Of a DNA stretch of 64,000 nt, positions 1-7,069 are shown piece after piece. Below the pieces are notes generated by a model. The model was not told the origin of the DNA and made no database searches. It saw only the letters and a list, made by a program, of their open reading frames with translations. Within the stretch, counting starts at the first letter, position 1; the number at the start of each line of letters is the position of its first letter. Location of the stretch: the NCBI GenBank assembly GCA_020099315.1, contig CP083650.1, forward strand, positions 4,588,001-4,652,000. Direction: 5' to 3'. This DNA comes from Citrobacter europaeus (GTDB lineage: Bacteria > Pseudomonadota > Gammaproteobacteria > Enterobacterales > Enterobacteriaceae). The position numbers and the translations under genes are program-made.

Positions 1-1680
1 CTGTTCCTGGATGCCTTTATCAACGGCCGGGATGTATTCGCCAGGAATTACACCACCTTTGATGTCGTTGATGAACTCGTAGCCTTTCGGGTTTGAACCC
101 GGCTCCAGCGGGTACATGTCGATAACAACATGACCGTACTGACCGCGACCACCAGACTGCTTAGCGTGTTTACCTTCGATATCGGTAACTTTCGCGCGAA
201 TCGCTTCACGGTAAGCAACCTGAGGTTTACCGACGTTCGCTTCAACGTTGAATTCACGCTTCATACGGTCAACGATGATGTCGAGGTGCAGCTCACCCAT
301 ACCGGCGATAATGGTCTGGTTAGATTCTTCGTCAGTCCAAACGCGGAATGACGGGTCTTCTTTAGCCAGACGGCCCAGAGCCAGACCCATTTTTTCCTGG
401 TCAGCTTTGGTTTTCGGTTCTACCGCGATGGAAATTACCGGCTCAGGGAATTCCATACGTTCCAGAATGATCGGGTGATCCGGGTCACACAGAGTGTCAC
501 CAGTGGTCACGTCTTTCAGACCGATAGCAGCAGCGATATCGCCCGCGCGAACTTCTTTGATCTCTTCACGTTTGTTAGCGTGCATCTGTACGATACGGCC
601 AAAACGCTCGCGTGCAGTTTTCACTGAGTTCAGGATGGTGTCACCGGAGTTAACCACACCAGAGTACACGCGGAAGAAGGTCAGGTTACCCACGAACGGG
701 TCGGTAGCGATTTTGAATGCCAGAGCAGCAAACGGCTCATCATCGCTAGCGTGACGCTCAGCCGGAGTATCTTTACCGTCGTCCAGAATACCGTTGATCG
801 CAGGTACGTCGACTGGGGATGGCAGGTAATCAATTACCGCATCCAGCATCGCCTGAACACCTTTGTTCTTGAACGCAGAACCACAGGTTACCAGGATGAT
901 TTCGTTGTTCAGAACGCGCTGACGCAGAGCTTTTTTGATCTCTTCTTCAGTCAGTTCTTCACCACCCAGGTATTTCTCCATCAGCTCTTCTGAAGCTTCT
1001 GCAGCGGACTCGATCAGGTTCTGGTGCCATTCTTCAGCCAGTTCCTGCATGTCAGCCGGGATATCTTCATAAGTGAAGGTTACGCCTGCATCTTCTTCGT
1101 TCCAGTTGATGGCTTTCATTTTCACCAGGTCAACAACACCGGTGAACGCTTCTTCAGCGCCAATTGCCAGCTGCAGCGGAACAGGGTTCGCGCCCAGACG
1201 GGTTTTGATCTGACCAACAACTTTCAGGAAGTTCGCACCCATACGGTCCATTTTGTTAACGAACGCAATGCGTGGAACTTTATATTTGTTTGCCTGACGC
1301 CATACGGTTTCAGACTGAGGCTGAACACCACCAACTGCGCAGTAAACCATTACTGCACCATCAAGCACACGCATGGAACGTTCTACTTCGATAGTGAAGT
1401 CAACGTGCCCCGGGGTGTCGATGATGTTTACGCGATGCGGTTCATACTGCTTAGCCATACCAGACCAGAATGCAGTAGTCGCTGCGGAGGTGATAGTAAT
1501 ACCACGCTCCTGCTCCTGTTCCATCCAGTCCATGGTGGCTGCGCCGTCATGAACTTCACCGATTTTGTGGTTTACACCGGTGTAGAACAGAATACGTTCG
1601 GTAGTAGTGGTTTTACCGGCGTCGATGTGCGCACTGATACCGATGTTACGGTAGCGCGCGATGGGTGTTGTACGAGCCAT
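1..1680 (-). CDS. fusA: Elongation factor G, N-terminal 560 residues (3' end outside window)
   Basis: EF-G is the GTPase that drives ribosome translocation and, with RRF, ribosome recycling in the cytoplasm. The reading frame starts at the ATG whose complement lies at 1678-1680 (MARTTPIARYRN) and stays open to the window edge. The P-loop AHIDAGKTTT is at residues 17-26, followed by the rest of the G domain. About 144 C-terminal residues of the usual ~704 are missing because the window ends, not because the gene is broken. It is the third gene of the str operon, 96 bp after rpsG; a tuf gene normally follows. Identity is secure. Confidence 0.97.
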   Translation of the reverse strand, partial: MARTTPIARYRNIGISAHIDAGKTTTTERILFYTGVNHKIGEVHDGAATMDWMEQEQERGITITSAATTAFWSGMAKQYEPHRVNIIDTPGHVDFTIEVERSMRVLDGAVMVYCAVGGVQPQSETVWRQANKYKVPRIAFVNKMDRMGANFLKVVGQIKTRLGANPVPLQLAIGAEEAFTGVVDLVKMKAINWNEEDAGVTFTYEDIPADMQELAEEWHQNLIESAAEASEELMEKYLGGEELTEEEIKKALRQRVLNNEIILVTCGSAFKNKGVQAMLDAVIDYLPSPVDVPAINGILDDGKDTPAERHASDDEPFAALAFKIATDPFVGNLTFFRVYSGVVNSGDTILNSVKTARERFGRIVQMHANKREEIKEVRAGDIAAAIGLKDVTTGDTLCDPDHPIILERMEFPEPVISIAVEPKTKADQEKMGLALGRLAKEDPSFRVWTDEESNQTIIAGMGELHLDIIVDRMKREFNVEANVGKPQVAYREAIRAKVTDIEGKHAKQSGGRGQYGHVVIDMYPLEPGSNPKGYEFINDIKGGVIPGEYIPAVDKGIQEQ

Positions 1681-1776
1681 TTGATTCCTCGTTTATCTTT
1701 TAGGCGTTCAATTTAAGTAGCCCAAAGCGGGCTGCTTACTAGAAGCGCCCGCCTGGTGACTAAAACTCCGAAGGGA

Positions 1777-2247
1777 TTACCAACGGTAGTGTGCGAACGC
1801 CTTGTTGGCTTCTGCCATACGGTGAACGTCTTCACGTTTCTTAACTGCAGTACCTTTGTTTTCTGCAGCATCAGAAAGTTCGTTCGCCAGGCGCAGAGCC
1901 ATGGATTTATCACCGCGTTTACGAGCAGCTTCAACGATCCAACGCATTGCCAGGGCATTACGACGAACCGGACGGACTTCAACTGGAACCTGATAAGTAG
2001 AACCACCAACGCGGCGAGACTTAACTTCGACAGTCGGACGCACGTTTTCAAGGGCTACTTCAAAAGCTTCCAGGCCATCTTTACCAGAACGCTGAGCCAG
2101 GGTCTCCAGCGCGCTGTATACGATGGTTTCTGCAGTAGATTTTTTACCATCTACCATCAGGATATTTACAAATTTAGCCAGCAGCTCTGATCCGAACTTA
2201 GGATCCGGCAGAATTTTACGCTGACCAATGACGCGACGACGTGGCAT
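1777..2247 (-). CDS. rpsG: 30S ribosomal protein S7
   Basis: S7 nucleates assembly of the 30S head by binding 16S rRNA and contacts the E-site tRNA. The protein starts MPRRRVIGQRKILPDPKFGS and is 156 aa, the form usual in enterics; E. coli K-12 has a C-terminal extension that is not present here. It is the second gene of the str operon, between rpsL and fusA. In E. coli S7 represses its own translation by binding the rpsL-rpsG intercistronic RNA, and that spacer is preserved here (see 2248-2342). Confidence 0.98.
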   Translation of the reverse strand: MPRRRVIGQRKILPDPKFGSELLAKFVNILMVDGKKSTAETIVYSALETLAQRSGKDGLEAFEVALENVRPTVEVKSRRVGGSTYQVPVEVRPVRRNALAMRWIVEAARKRGDKSMALRLANELSDAAENKGTAVKKREDVHRMAEANKAFAHYRW

Positions 2248-2342
2248 GGGTATACTCCGTTGTTAATTCAGGATTGTCCAAAACTCTACGAGTTTAGTTT
2301 GACATTAATATAAAACGTTTGGCCTTACTTAACGGAGAACCA
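2248..2342 (-). promoter_or_regulatory. rpsL-rpsG intercistronic spacer, probable S7 autoregulatory RNA
   Basis: This 95-nt spacer closely resembles, from memory, the E. coli spacer that folds into the S7 binding site coupling rpsG translation to rpsL. On the minus strand it contains a run reading AAACTCGTAGAGTTT, an inverted repeat, shortly before the rpsG Shine-Dalgarno sequence (ACGGAG). The regulatory role is transferred from E. coli. Confidence 0.6.
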
Positions 2343-2717
2343 TTAAGCCTTAGGACGTTTCACGCCATACTTGGAGCGTGATTGCTTACGGTCTTTAACG
2401 CCGGAGCAGTCAAGCGCACCGCGAACGGTGTGGTAACGAACACCCGGGAGGTCTTTTACACGACCGCCACGGATCAGGATCACGGAGTGCTCCTGCAGGT
2501 TGTGACCTTCACCACCGATGTAGGAAGTCACTTCAAAACCGTTAGTCAAACGCACACGGCATACTTTACGCAGTGCGGAGTTTGGTTTTTTAGGAGTGGT
2601 GGTATATACACGAGTACATACACCACGTTTCTGCGGGCATGCTTCCAGTGCAGGCACGTTGCTCTTTGCAACTTTGCGTGCGCGTGGTTTGCGTACCAGA
2701 TGGTTAACTGTTGCCAT
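2343..2717 (-). CDS. rpsL: 30S ribosomal protein S12
   Basis: S12 sits at the decoding centre and controls tRNA selection accuracy; it is the classic streptomycin target. The protein is 124 aa, starting MATVNHLVRKPRARKVAKS and containing the TTPKKPNSALRK loop in which streptomycin-resistance changes occur. The lysine at that position is the common drug-sensitive residue. An in-frame upstream start would add 20 residues, but it would overlap the promoter-proximal leader, and the ATG at 2717 is preceded by CAGGAGCT. It is the first gene of the str operon. Confidence 0.98.
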   Translation of the reverse strand: MATVNHLVRKPRARKVAKSNVPALEACPQKRGVCTRVYTTTPKKPNSALRKVCRVRLTNGFEVTSYIGGEGHNLQEHSVILIRGGRVKDLPGVRYHTVRGALDCSGVKDRKQSRSKYGVKRPKA

Positions 2718-2791
2718 TAAATAGCTCCTGGTTGTAGCTTTCGCTTCGTAAACACGTAATAAAACGACCTCATACAATATGAGGACGCAGA

Positions 2792-2820
2792 ATTTTAGGT
2801 CGGTGTCGAAAAGGTGTCAA
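2792..2820 (-). promoter_or_regulatory. str operon promoter (sigma-70)
   Basis: On the minus strand a perfect -35 TTGACA (complement of 2815-2820) is followed after exactly 17 bp by TAAAAT (complement of 2792-2797). The predicted start is near 2785, giving a leader of about 70 nt before rpsL. Strength and position fit the highly expressed ribosomal protein operon. Confidence 0.85.
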
Positions 2821-2842
2821 GAAATATACAACGATCCCACAA

Positions 2843-3130
2843 TTACCAGGACATCTGGCTGGGGTGCTTCACCGTAAGTCTGACGAAGTCAGTATAGCTA
2901 ACCCTGACGACACTGTCTGAAATTTGACCACATAAGCCGCGAGCTTGAATGTCTTCTTCCAGTACATAGACCTTAATGGAGGCATTTTGCAGACTTTCAA
3001 GGAAACGGCTTCCTTCTACTGCCGCGGTCACGCCATCTTGGAGCAATAAAAGTTCATCGTCTTTATCAATCAGGCGGAGAAGAGAGGAGAAATCGGTAAG
3101 CCACGCAGAGCGATGTAATGTGTGCAGCAT
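2843..3130 (-). CDS. tusB: Sulfurtransferase complex subunit TusB
   Basis: TusB is part of the TusBCD heterohexamer, which passes persulfide sulfur from TusA to TusE and then MnmA for 2-thiolation of U34 in Lys, Glu and Gln tRNAs. The protein is 95 aa, the family length, starting MLHTLHRSAW. It is the last gene of yheO-tusD-tusC-tusB, 7 bp after tusC, and lies just upstream of the str promoter. Confidence 0.95.
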   Translation of the reverse strand: MLHTLHRSAWLTDFSSLLRLIDKDDELLLLQDGVTAAVEGSRFLESLQNASIKVYVLEEDIQARGLCGQISDSVVRVSYTDFVRLTVKHPSQMSW

Positions 3131-3137
3131 GAGTATC

Positions 3138-3497
3138 TCAAAACCTTAAAATGACGTCATAGTTGCCTAGCTCACGGCGTAAATCTTCCGGTTCTAACGC
3201 TGTCGCATCGACCACAAAATTAACACCCTGCTGAAGACCCCGCTCGCGTAAAGAGGCGGCGCAAAGCCAACATTGCTCAATATCGTACAATCCCAACAGT
3301 TTGAAGGTTGCGATGTAGTCTCGCGCCAACACAACATCCGGCTGTTGTCCCTGAAGGATTTGAAAAACGCCATCGCCGATAAAAAATACGCCGAGGTCTT
3401 CCGTTAATGCCGATGTCGCCAGCAAGGCATCTAATCCTTCACGGCCAGACGCGCTGCCGTGCGGCACGGTAGAAAAGACAAAAGCAACACGTTTCAT
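3138..3497 (-). CDS. tusC: Sulfurtransferase complex subunit TusC
   Basis: TusC is the second DsrF-like subunit of the cytoplasmic TusBCD sulfur relay. It is 119 aa, as in E. coli, beginning MKRVAFVFSTVPHGSASGREGLDA. Its start codon overlaps the tusD stop by one nucleotide, which suggests translational coupling and stoichiometric synthesis. No anomaly was seen. Confidence 0.95.
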   Translation of the reverse strand: MKRVAFVFSTVPHGSASGREGLDALLATSALTEDLGVFFIGDGVFQILQGQQPDVVLARDYIATFKLLGLYDIEQCWLCAASLRERGLQQGVNFVVDATALEPEDLRRELGNYDVILRF

Positions 3498-3883
3498 TAA
3501 AACTGCACCACGCGATCGCAGGTCAGGGACGCCTCAGCCAGCGAACCCAGCCCGCTGAGGTTAAAACCTGATTGTAAATTAGCGCCTGCCAGGCCCAGAC
3601 GTTTCGCTTCAGTTTCATCGACTACGCCGCGACGCAACGCCGCCGCCACGCAAATATTCAGCGTCACGCCATGCTGCTGGTTCAGCTGTTGCCAGGCCCG
3701 TACCAGATCGTATTCATCACTGGCAGGCGAAGTCAGTAAGTTGGCGTTATACACACCTTCACGATAGAAAAAGACGCTACTTAGCTCATGCCCTTCTTTG
3801 AGTAGCGCATGAGCAAATTGCAACGCGCTGCTCGCCTGCTGCGTACCATAAGCCGGCCCCGTCACCATGATGGCAAAACGCAT
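3497..3883 (-). CDS. tusD: Sulfurtransferase complex subunit TusD
   Basis: TusD carries the sulfur-accepting cysteine of the TusBCD complex. The protein is 128 aa and retains Cys78 in the segment LNICVAAALRRG, the position known to be essential in E. coli TusD. It overlaps both yheO (upstream) and tusC (downstream) by a single nucleotide, so the four genes form one tightly coupled unit. Confidence 0.96.
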   Translation of the reverse strand: MRFAIMVTGPAYGTQQASSALQFAHALLKEGHELSSVFFYREGVYNANLLTSPASDEYDLVRAWQQLNQQHGVTLNICVAAALRRGVVDETEAKRLGLAGANLQSGFNLSGLGSLAEASLTCDRVVQF

Positions 3884-4605
3884 TACTTGTCTTGCCCCTG
3901 GAAATCGCCGCTTTTGAACTGACGAATATAGAGGTAGACCGTGTGCTTGGAGATGTTCAGCCGATCGGCAACCTGGTTGATGGCATCTTTAATATCGAAG
4001 ATACCTTTCTCATACAGATTCAGGACAATCTGACGATTCTTGGCGTTGTTGGAAACATTGCGATCGGCGTTCACTTCTTCGATCGTGAATTCCAGCGTTT
4101 GGGTAACCAGGTCTTCCACCGAAGAAGCGAAGTTGACGGCAGAACCCACTTCCGGGGTTTCCGGTGGGATAAAGGTATTCATTATCTGCGAGAATGGGAC
4201 ATCAAGGTTCATATTGATGCACAGCAGACCAATCACGCGATGCTCACGGTTGCGAATAGCAATCGTCACCGACTTCATCAAGACACCGCTTTTCGCACGT
4301 GTGAAGTAACACTTCGACACGCTGCTATCCGCACCCGTCATATCATGCAGCATACGCAATGCAAGGTCGGTAATCGGCGAGCCAATTTTGCGGCCCGTGT
4401 GTTCACCGTTAGCAATGCGGATAGCCGAGCATTTCAAATCCTGCAAAGAGTGCAATACGATTTCACAATGGGAACCAATGAGCATCGCCAACCCGTCCAC
4501 AACCGCTTCGTAGGATTTGAGGATATCGAAGTCAGTTTGATCGAAAGGACGTTGATCCAGTAAATCTAGCTCACTGGTTTCGTTGGTTAAAAGCGACCTG
4601 GACAT
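3883..4605 (-). CDS. yheO: YheO, PAS-like/HTH DNA-binding regulator
   Basis: This 240-aa protein starts MSRSLLTNETSELDLLDQRP. An N-terminal PAS-like domain (about residues 25-150) is followed by a C-terminal helix-turn-helix near residues 200-235 (KDAINQVADRLNISKHTVYLY). The family is thought to act as transcriptional regulators, but its targets are not clearly known. The ATG at 4605 is preferred over an in-frame GTG at 4617, which would abut the AGGAG ribosome site. It is co-transcribed with tusDCB, so a link to sulfur relay or translation is plausible but unproven. Confidence 0.9.
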   Translation of the reverse strand: MSRSLLTNETSELDLLDQRPFDQTDFDILKSYEAVVDGLAMLIGSHCEIVLHSLQDLKCSAIRIANGEHTGRKIGSPITDLALRMLHDMTGADSSVSKCYFTRAKSGVLMKSVTIAIRNREHRVIGLLCINMNLDVPFSQIMNTFIPPETPEVGSAVNFASSVEDLVTQTLEFTIEEVNADRNVSNNAKNRQIVLNLYEKGIFDIKDAINQVADRLNISKHTVYLYIRQFKSGDFQGQDK

Positions 4606-4606
4606 G

Positions 4607-4630
4607 AAAAAAAGCACTCCTTTTCAGGAG
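4607..4630 (-). promoter_or_regulatory. Small hairpin plus T-run at the yheO start
   Basis: In the yheO leader RNA, CTCCT-GAAA-AGGAG forms a 5-bp stem (4617-4621 with 4626-4630) with a GAAA tetraloop. A seven-T run follows and ends at the start codon. The 3' arm AGGAG is also the only Shine-Dalgarno candidate, so the hairpin could hide the ribosome site or act as a weak terminator. The role is inferred from layout only. Confidence 0.35.
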
Positions 4631-4734
4631 CCTGTCGTTATGTTGTCAGGGCAGGCTCATCACTATTATAGGGGCATCTAAAGTAATACAGCGCACAAGG
4701 CGCTTTCCAGTATTAATTATATCCTGTCGATAAT

Positions 4735-4764
4735 AAAAAACCGCCGCCCTGTGGGCGGCGGTTT
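4735..4764 (-). terminator. fkpA rho-independent terminator
   Basis: A 12-bp stem AAACCGCCGCCC / GGGCGGCGGTTT (4738-4749 with 4753-4764) with a 3-nt loop is followed on the minus strand by a T-run. It lies 9 bp past the fkpA stop codon and separates fkpA from yheO. Confidence 0.9.
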
Positions 4765-4772
4765 CTGGTCAC

Positions 4773-5591
4773 TTATTTTTTGCTGCTGTCTGCAGCTTTA
4801 TCTGCCGGTGCAGCATCTGGCTGCGCATCGGCCTTCGGCGCCGGTTTGATGTCTAACAGTTCAACATCAAAGACCAGCGTAGAGTTGGCCGGAATGCCCG
4901 GTACGCCAGTTTTGCCGTAAGCCAGATCCGGTGGGATAACCAGCTGGATTTTGCCGCCTTTCTTGATGTTTTTCAGGCCTTCAGTCCAGCCCGGGATTAC
5001 CCCGTCAAGACGGAAAGAGAGCGGCTCACCGCGGGTATAAGAGTTATCAAACTCTTTACCATCAATCAGCGTACCTTTGTAGTTGACTACCACGGTATCG
5101 CTGTCTTTCGGCGCAGCGCCAGTACCTTCTTTCTCTACTTTGTAGACCAGGCCAGTAGCAGAGGTTTTAACGCCTTTCTCTTTAGCAAATTTCTCGCGGT
5201 AAACTTTACCTTTGGCTTCGTTATCAGCCGCGTCTTTTTCCATTTTCGCCTGAGCGGAGCTCTTCACGCGCGCTTCAAACGCCTGCAGAGTTTGTTCGAT
5301 TTCCTGGTCAGACAGCTTGCTCTTGTCTGCAAACGCATCCTGAACGCCAGCGATCAGCTGATCTTTATCCAGTTTGATGCCCAGTTTTTCCTGCTCTTTC
5401 AGAGAGTTTTCCATATAACGACCCAGGGACGCGCCCAGCGCGTAAGCGGCTTTTTGGTCGTCATTCTTGAATGCTGCTTTGCTGTCAGCAGTAGCGGCTG
5501 GTTTCGCAGCATCAGCAGCGAAGGTGATCGGGGCATGCAGAGCAACAGCCATTGTGGTCGCCAGCAGCGTTACTTTAAACAGTGATTTCAT
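4773..5591 (-). CDS. fkpA: Periplasmic FKBP-type peptidyl-prolyl isomerase and chaperone FkpA
   Basis: FkpA is a dimeric periplasmic chaperone and proline isomerase for envelope proteins. The protein is 272 aa. A Sec signal peptide occupies residues 1-25 (ending THFAADA-like, ITFAADA). A helical dimerisation domain follows to about residue 140. The FKBP domain runs to about 250 (VVVNYKGTLIDGKEFDNSY; GGKIQLVIPPDLAYG), and an Ala/Asp/Lys-rich tail ends the protein. In E. coli the gene is in the sigma-E regulon; I could not place a sigma-E promoter with confidence here. It has its own terminator and is monocistronic. Confidence 0.97.
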   Translation of the reverse strand: MKSLFKVTLLATTMAVALHAPITFAADAAKPAATADSKAAFKNDDQKAAYALGASLGRYMENSLKEQEKLGIKLDKDQLIAGVQDAFADKSKLSDQEIEQTLQAFEARVKSSAQAKMEKDAADNEAKGKVYREKFAKEKGVKTSATGLVYKVEKEGTGAAPKDSDTVVVNYKGTLIDGKEFDNSYTRGEPLSFRLDGVIPGWTEGLKNIKKGGKIQLVIPPDLAYGKTGVPGIPANSTLVFDVELLDIKPAPKADAQPDAAPADKAADSSKK

Positions 5592-5823
5592 CCATATCTC
5601 CAGGGCCGGGGCATCTCACCCCAGGGTTAGCTAAAACAAAAATGTACTATAAAGCGTTGTAGAACAAATCAACATACGGGCACGCCCTATTATCACCACA
5701 TTTCAGACTCTTTTTGTTTAAATTAGTTTCGTGACCGAAGATTGAGTGCTGTGCAAACAGGCAAAGTTAAGTAGAATTCGCCGCAGTCCGCGATCTGCCG
5801 GAGAAAAAAGAAAGAGGTGAATC

Positions 5824-6042
5824 ATGCAGGATACAACAATGGAAACTCGCCTGGCTGAACTGGAAAGTCGCCTGGCATTTCAGGAGATAACCATTGAAGA
5901 GCTCAACGTGACGGTGACCGCGCATGAACTGGAAATGGCCAAACTCCGCGACCATCTGCGTTTACTGACAGAAAAGCTCAAAGCAACGCAGCCGTCCCAC
6001 ATTGCGTCGCAGTCTGAAGAGACCCCGCCGCCACATTATTGA
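5824..6042 (+). CDS. slyX: SlyX family coiled-coil protein
   Basis: This 72-aa acidic protein (METRLAELESRLAFQEITIEEL follows a short lead) has leucine heptads predicting one coiled coil over roughly residues 8-55 and a Pro/His-rich tail (ETPPPHY). The biochemical role is unknown; it is a conserved neighbour of slyD, which lies convergent to it. An AGAAAGAGGTGA ribosome site precedes the ATG at 5824. A strong terminator follows immediately. Confidence 0.93.
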   Translation: MQDTTMETRLAELESRLAFQEITIEELNVTVTAHELEMAKLRDHLRLLTEKLKATQPSHIASQSEETPPPHY

Positions 6043-6048
6043 GACGTA

Positions 6049-6075
6049 AAAAAAGCGGGGATATCCCCGCTTTTT
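6049..6075 (+). terminator. slyX rho-independent terminator
   Basis: AAAAAGCGGGG-ATAT-CCCCGCTTTTT forms an 11-bp stem directly after the slyX stop. The symmetric A/T flanks could also serve the opposite strand for slyD, though a BIME lies between. Confidence 0.85.
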
Positions 6076-6077
6076 GT

Positions 6078-6143
6078 GCCGGATGACGACGTAAACGTCT
6101 TATCCGGCCTACGGTAGGCCTGATAAGCGTAGCGCCATCAGGC
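6078..6143. repeat. BIME: two REP units between slyX and slyD
   Basis: One REP unit (GCCGGATGACGACG...CTTATCCGGCCTAC) is followed in inverted orientation by GTAGGCCTGATAAGCG...CCATCAGGC. The two units belong to different sequence subtypes (CCGGAT versus CTGAT cores). Such elements act in enterics as mRNA 3'-end stabilisers and as gyrase, Pol I or IHF sites. Confidence 0.85.
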
Positions 6144-6154
6144 AATCATACCGA

Positions 6155-6766
6155 TCAGTGGCAACCGCAGCCGCCGCCGTTACCTTTACCGCCACCGCCG
6201 CAGCAGCCTTCGCCGCCGTGCTCGTGACCATGGTCGTGACCGTGGCCATGACCACCGCAGCAACCGTCATGACCGTGGTCATGATCGTGGTCGTGACCGT
6301 GCGCGCCGTGAACGTGGCCGTGAGCCAGTTCTTCTTCGGTCGCTTCGCGGATAGCAACAACTTCTACGTTGAATTTCAGGTTCTGGCCAGCCAGCATGTG
6401 GTTACCATCAACTACAACGTGATCGTCTTCCACTTCGGTAATTTCTACCGGTACTGGACCCTGGTCAGTTTCAGCCAGGAAACGCATGCCAACCTGCAGT
6501 TCGTCAACGCCCATGAAGACGTCTTTAGGAACGCGCTGCACCAGGTTTTCGTCGTACTGACCGTATGCGTCGTTTGCGCCAACAGCAACATCGAATTTGT
6601 CGCCAACTTCATGACCGTCCAGCGCTGTTTCCAGGCCAGAAATCAGGGAACCGTGACCATGCAGGTAGTCCAGCGGTGCACTCACCGGAGACTCATCAAC
6701 CAACACACCGTCTTCTGTACGTACCTGATAGGCCAGGCTGACCACCAGGTCCTTTGCTACTTTCAT
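6155..6766 (-). CDS. slyD: FKBP-type peptidyl-prolyl isomerase and nickel chaperone SlyD
   Basis: SlyD is a cytoplasmic prolyl isomerase with an inserted chaperone flap that also delivers nickel to hydrogenase maturation. It starts MKVAKDLVVSLAYQVRTEDG and is 203 aa. The FKBP core is residues 1-70 and 120-145, with the insert-in-flap between. From about residue 150 the tail is almost entirely His, Gly, Cys and Asp (for example HGHDHDHDHGHDGCCGGHGH), the metal-binding tail. At 203 aa it is a few residues longer than E. coli SlyD (196), the extra length being in the tail. Confidence 0.97.
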   Translation of the reverse strand: MKVAKDLVVSLAYQVRTEDGVLVDESPVSAPLDYLHGHGSLISGLETALDGHEVGDKFDVAVGANDAYGQYDENLVQRVPKDVFMGVDELQVGMRFLAETDQGPVPVEITEVEDDHVVVDGNHMLAGQNLKFNVEVVAIREATEEELAHGHVHGAHGHDHDHDHGHDGCCGGHGHGHDHGHEHGGEGCCGGGGKGNGGGCGCH

Positions 6767-6860
6767 GATATCTCCTGAGCATGGAAAGAATAGTGGCGCA
6801 GATTGTAGCGGAATTCTGCACCCGTGTACCCTCTAGCTTAAAAAAAGCTGCGCCATATCG

Positions 6861-7061
6861 CTAGTCCGGATGAAAAATCCCGATCACTTGCTCTTCTTTG
6901 CGAACGTGCTCGCGCGCCTCTTTATCCGCTTCCCGCATCTGATGGCCGCACTTAACACACTCAACAATATCGATATTATTTTCGCGCCACATTGCCAGCG
7001 TATCCTGCGCCTGGCAGGACGGACATTTTGCGCCTGCAATAAAACGTTTACGAATTGCCAT
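6861..7061 (-). CDS. yheV: YheV family putative zinc-ribbon protein
   Basis: This 66-aa protein has two CXXC pairs (CPSC at 13-16, CVKC at 35-38) that predict a small zinc ribbon, followed by a charged helix. Its function is unknown. It starts 8 bp after the kefB stop, so it is probably the last gene of kefG-kefB-yheV. Confidence 0.92.
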   Translation of the reverse strand: MAIRKRFIAGAKCPSCQAQDTLAMWRENNIDIVECVKCGHQMREADKEAREHVRKEEQVIGIFHPD

Positions 7062-7069
7062 GATTACCT

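Noticed and set aside
1024..1716. 230-codon plus-strand open frame
   Set aside because: It is antisense to fusA, whose protein sequence is unmistakable; the translation has no recognisable domain.
2343..2777. Longer rpsL form with a 20-residue N-terminal extension
   Set aside because: The extension would begin only about 10 bases downstream of the predicted transcription start, and the 124-aa form has a good ribosome site and the family N terminus.
6158..6778. 206-codon plus-strand frame rich in Ala/Val/Thr
   Set aside because: It mirrors the His/Gly-rich slyD tail on the other strand. Low-complexity GC-rich DNA explains the lack of stops.
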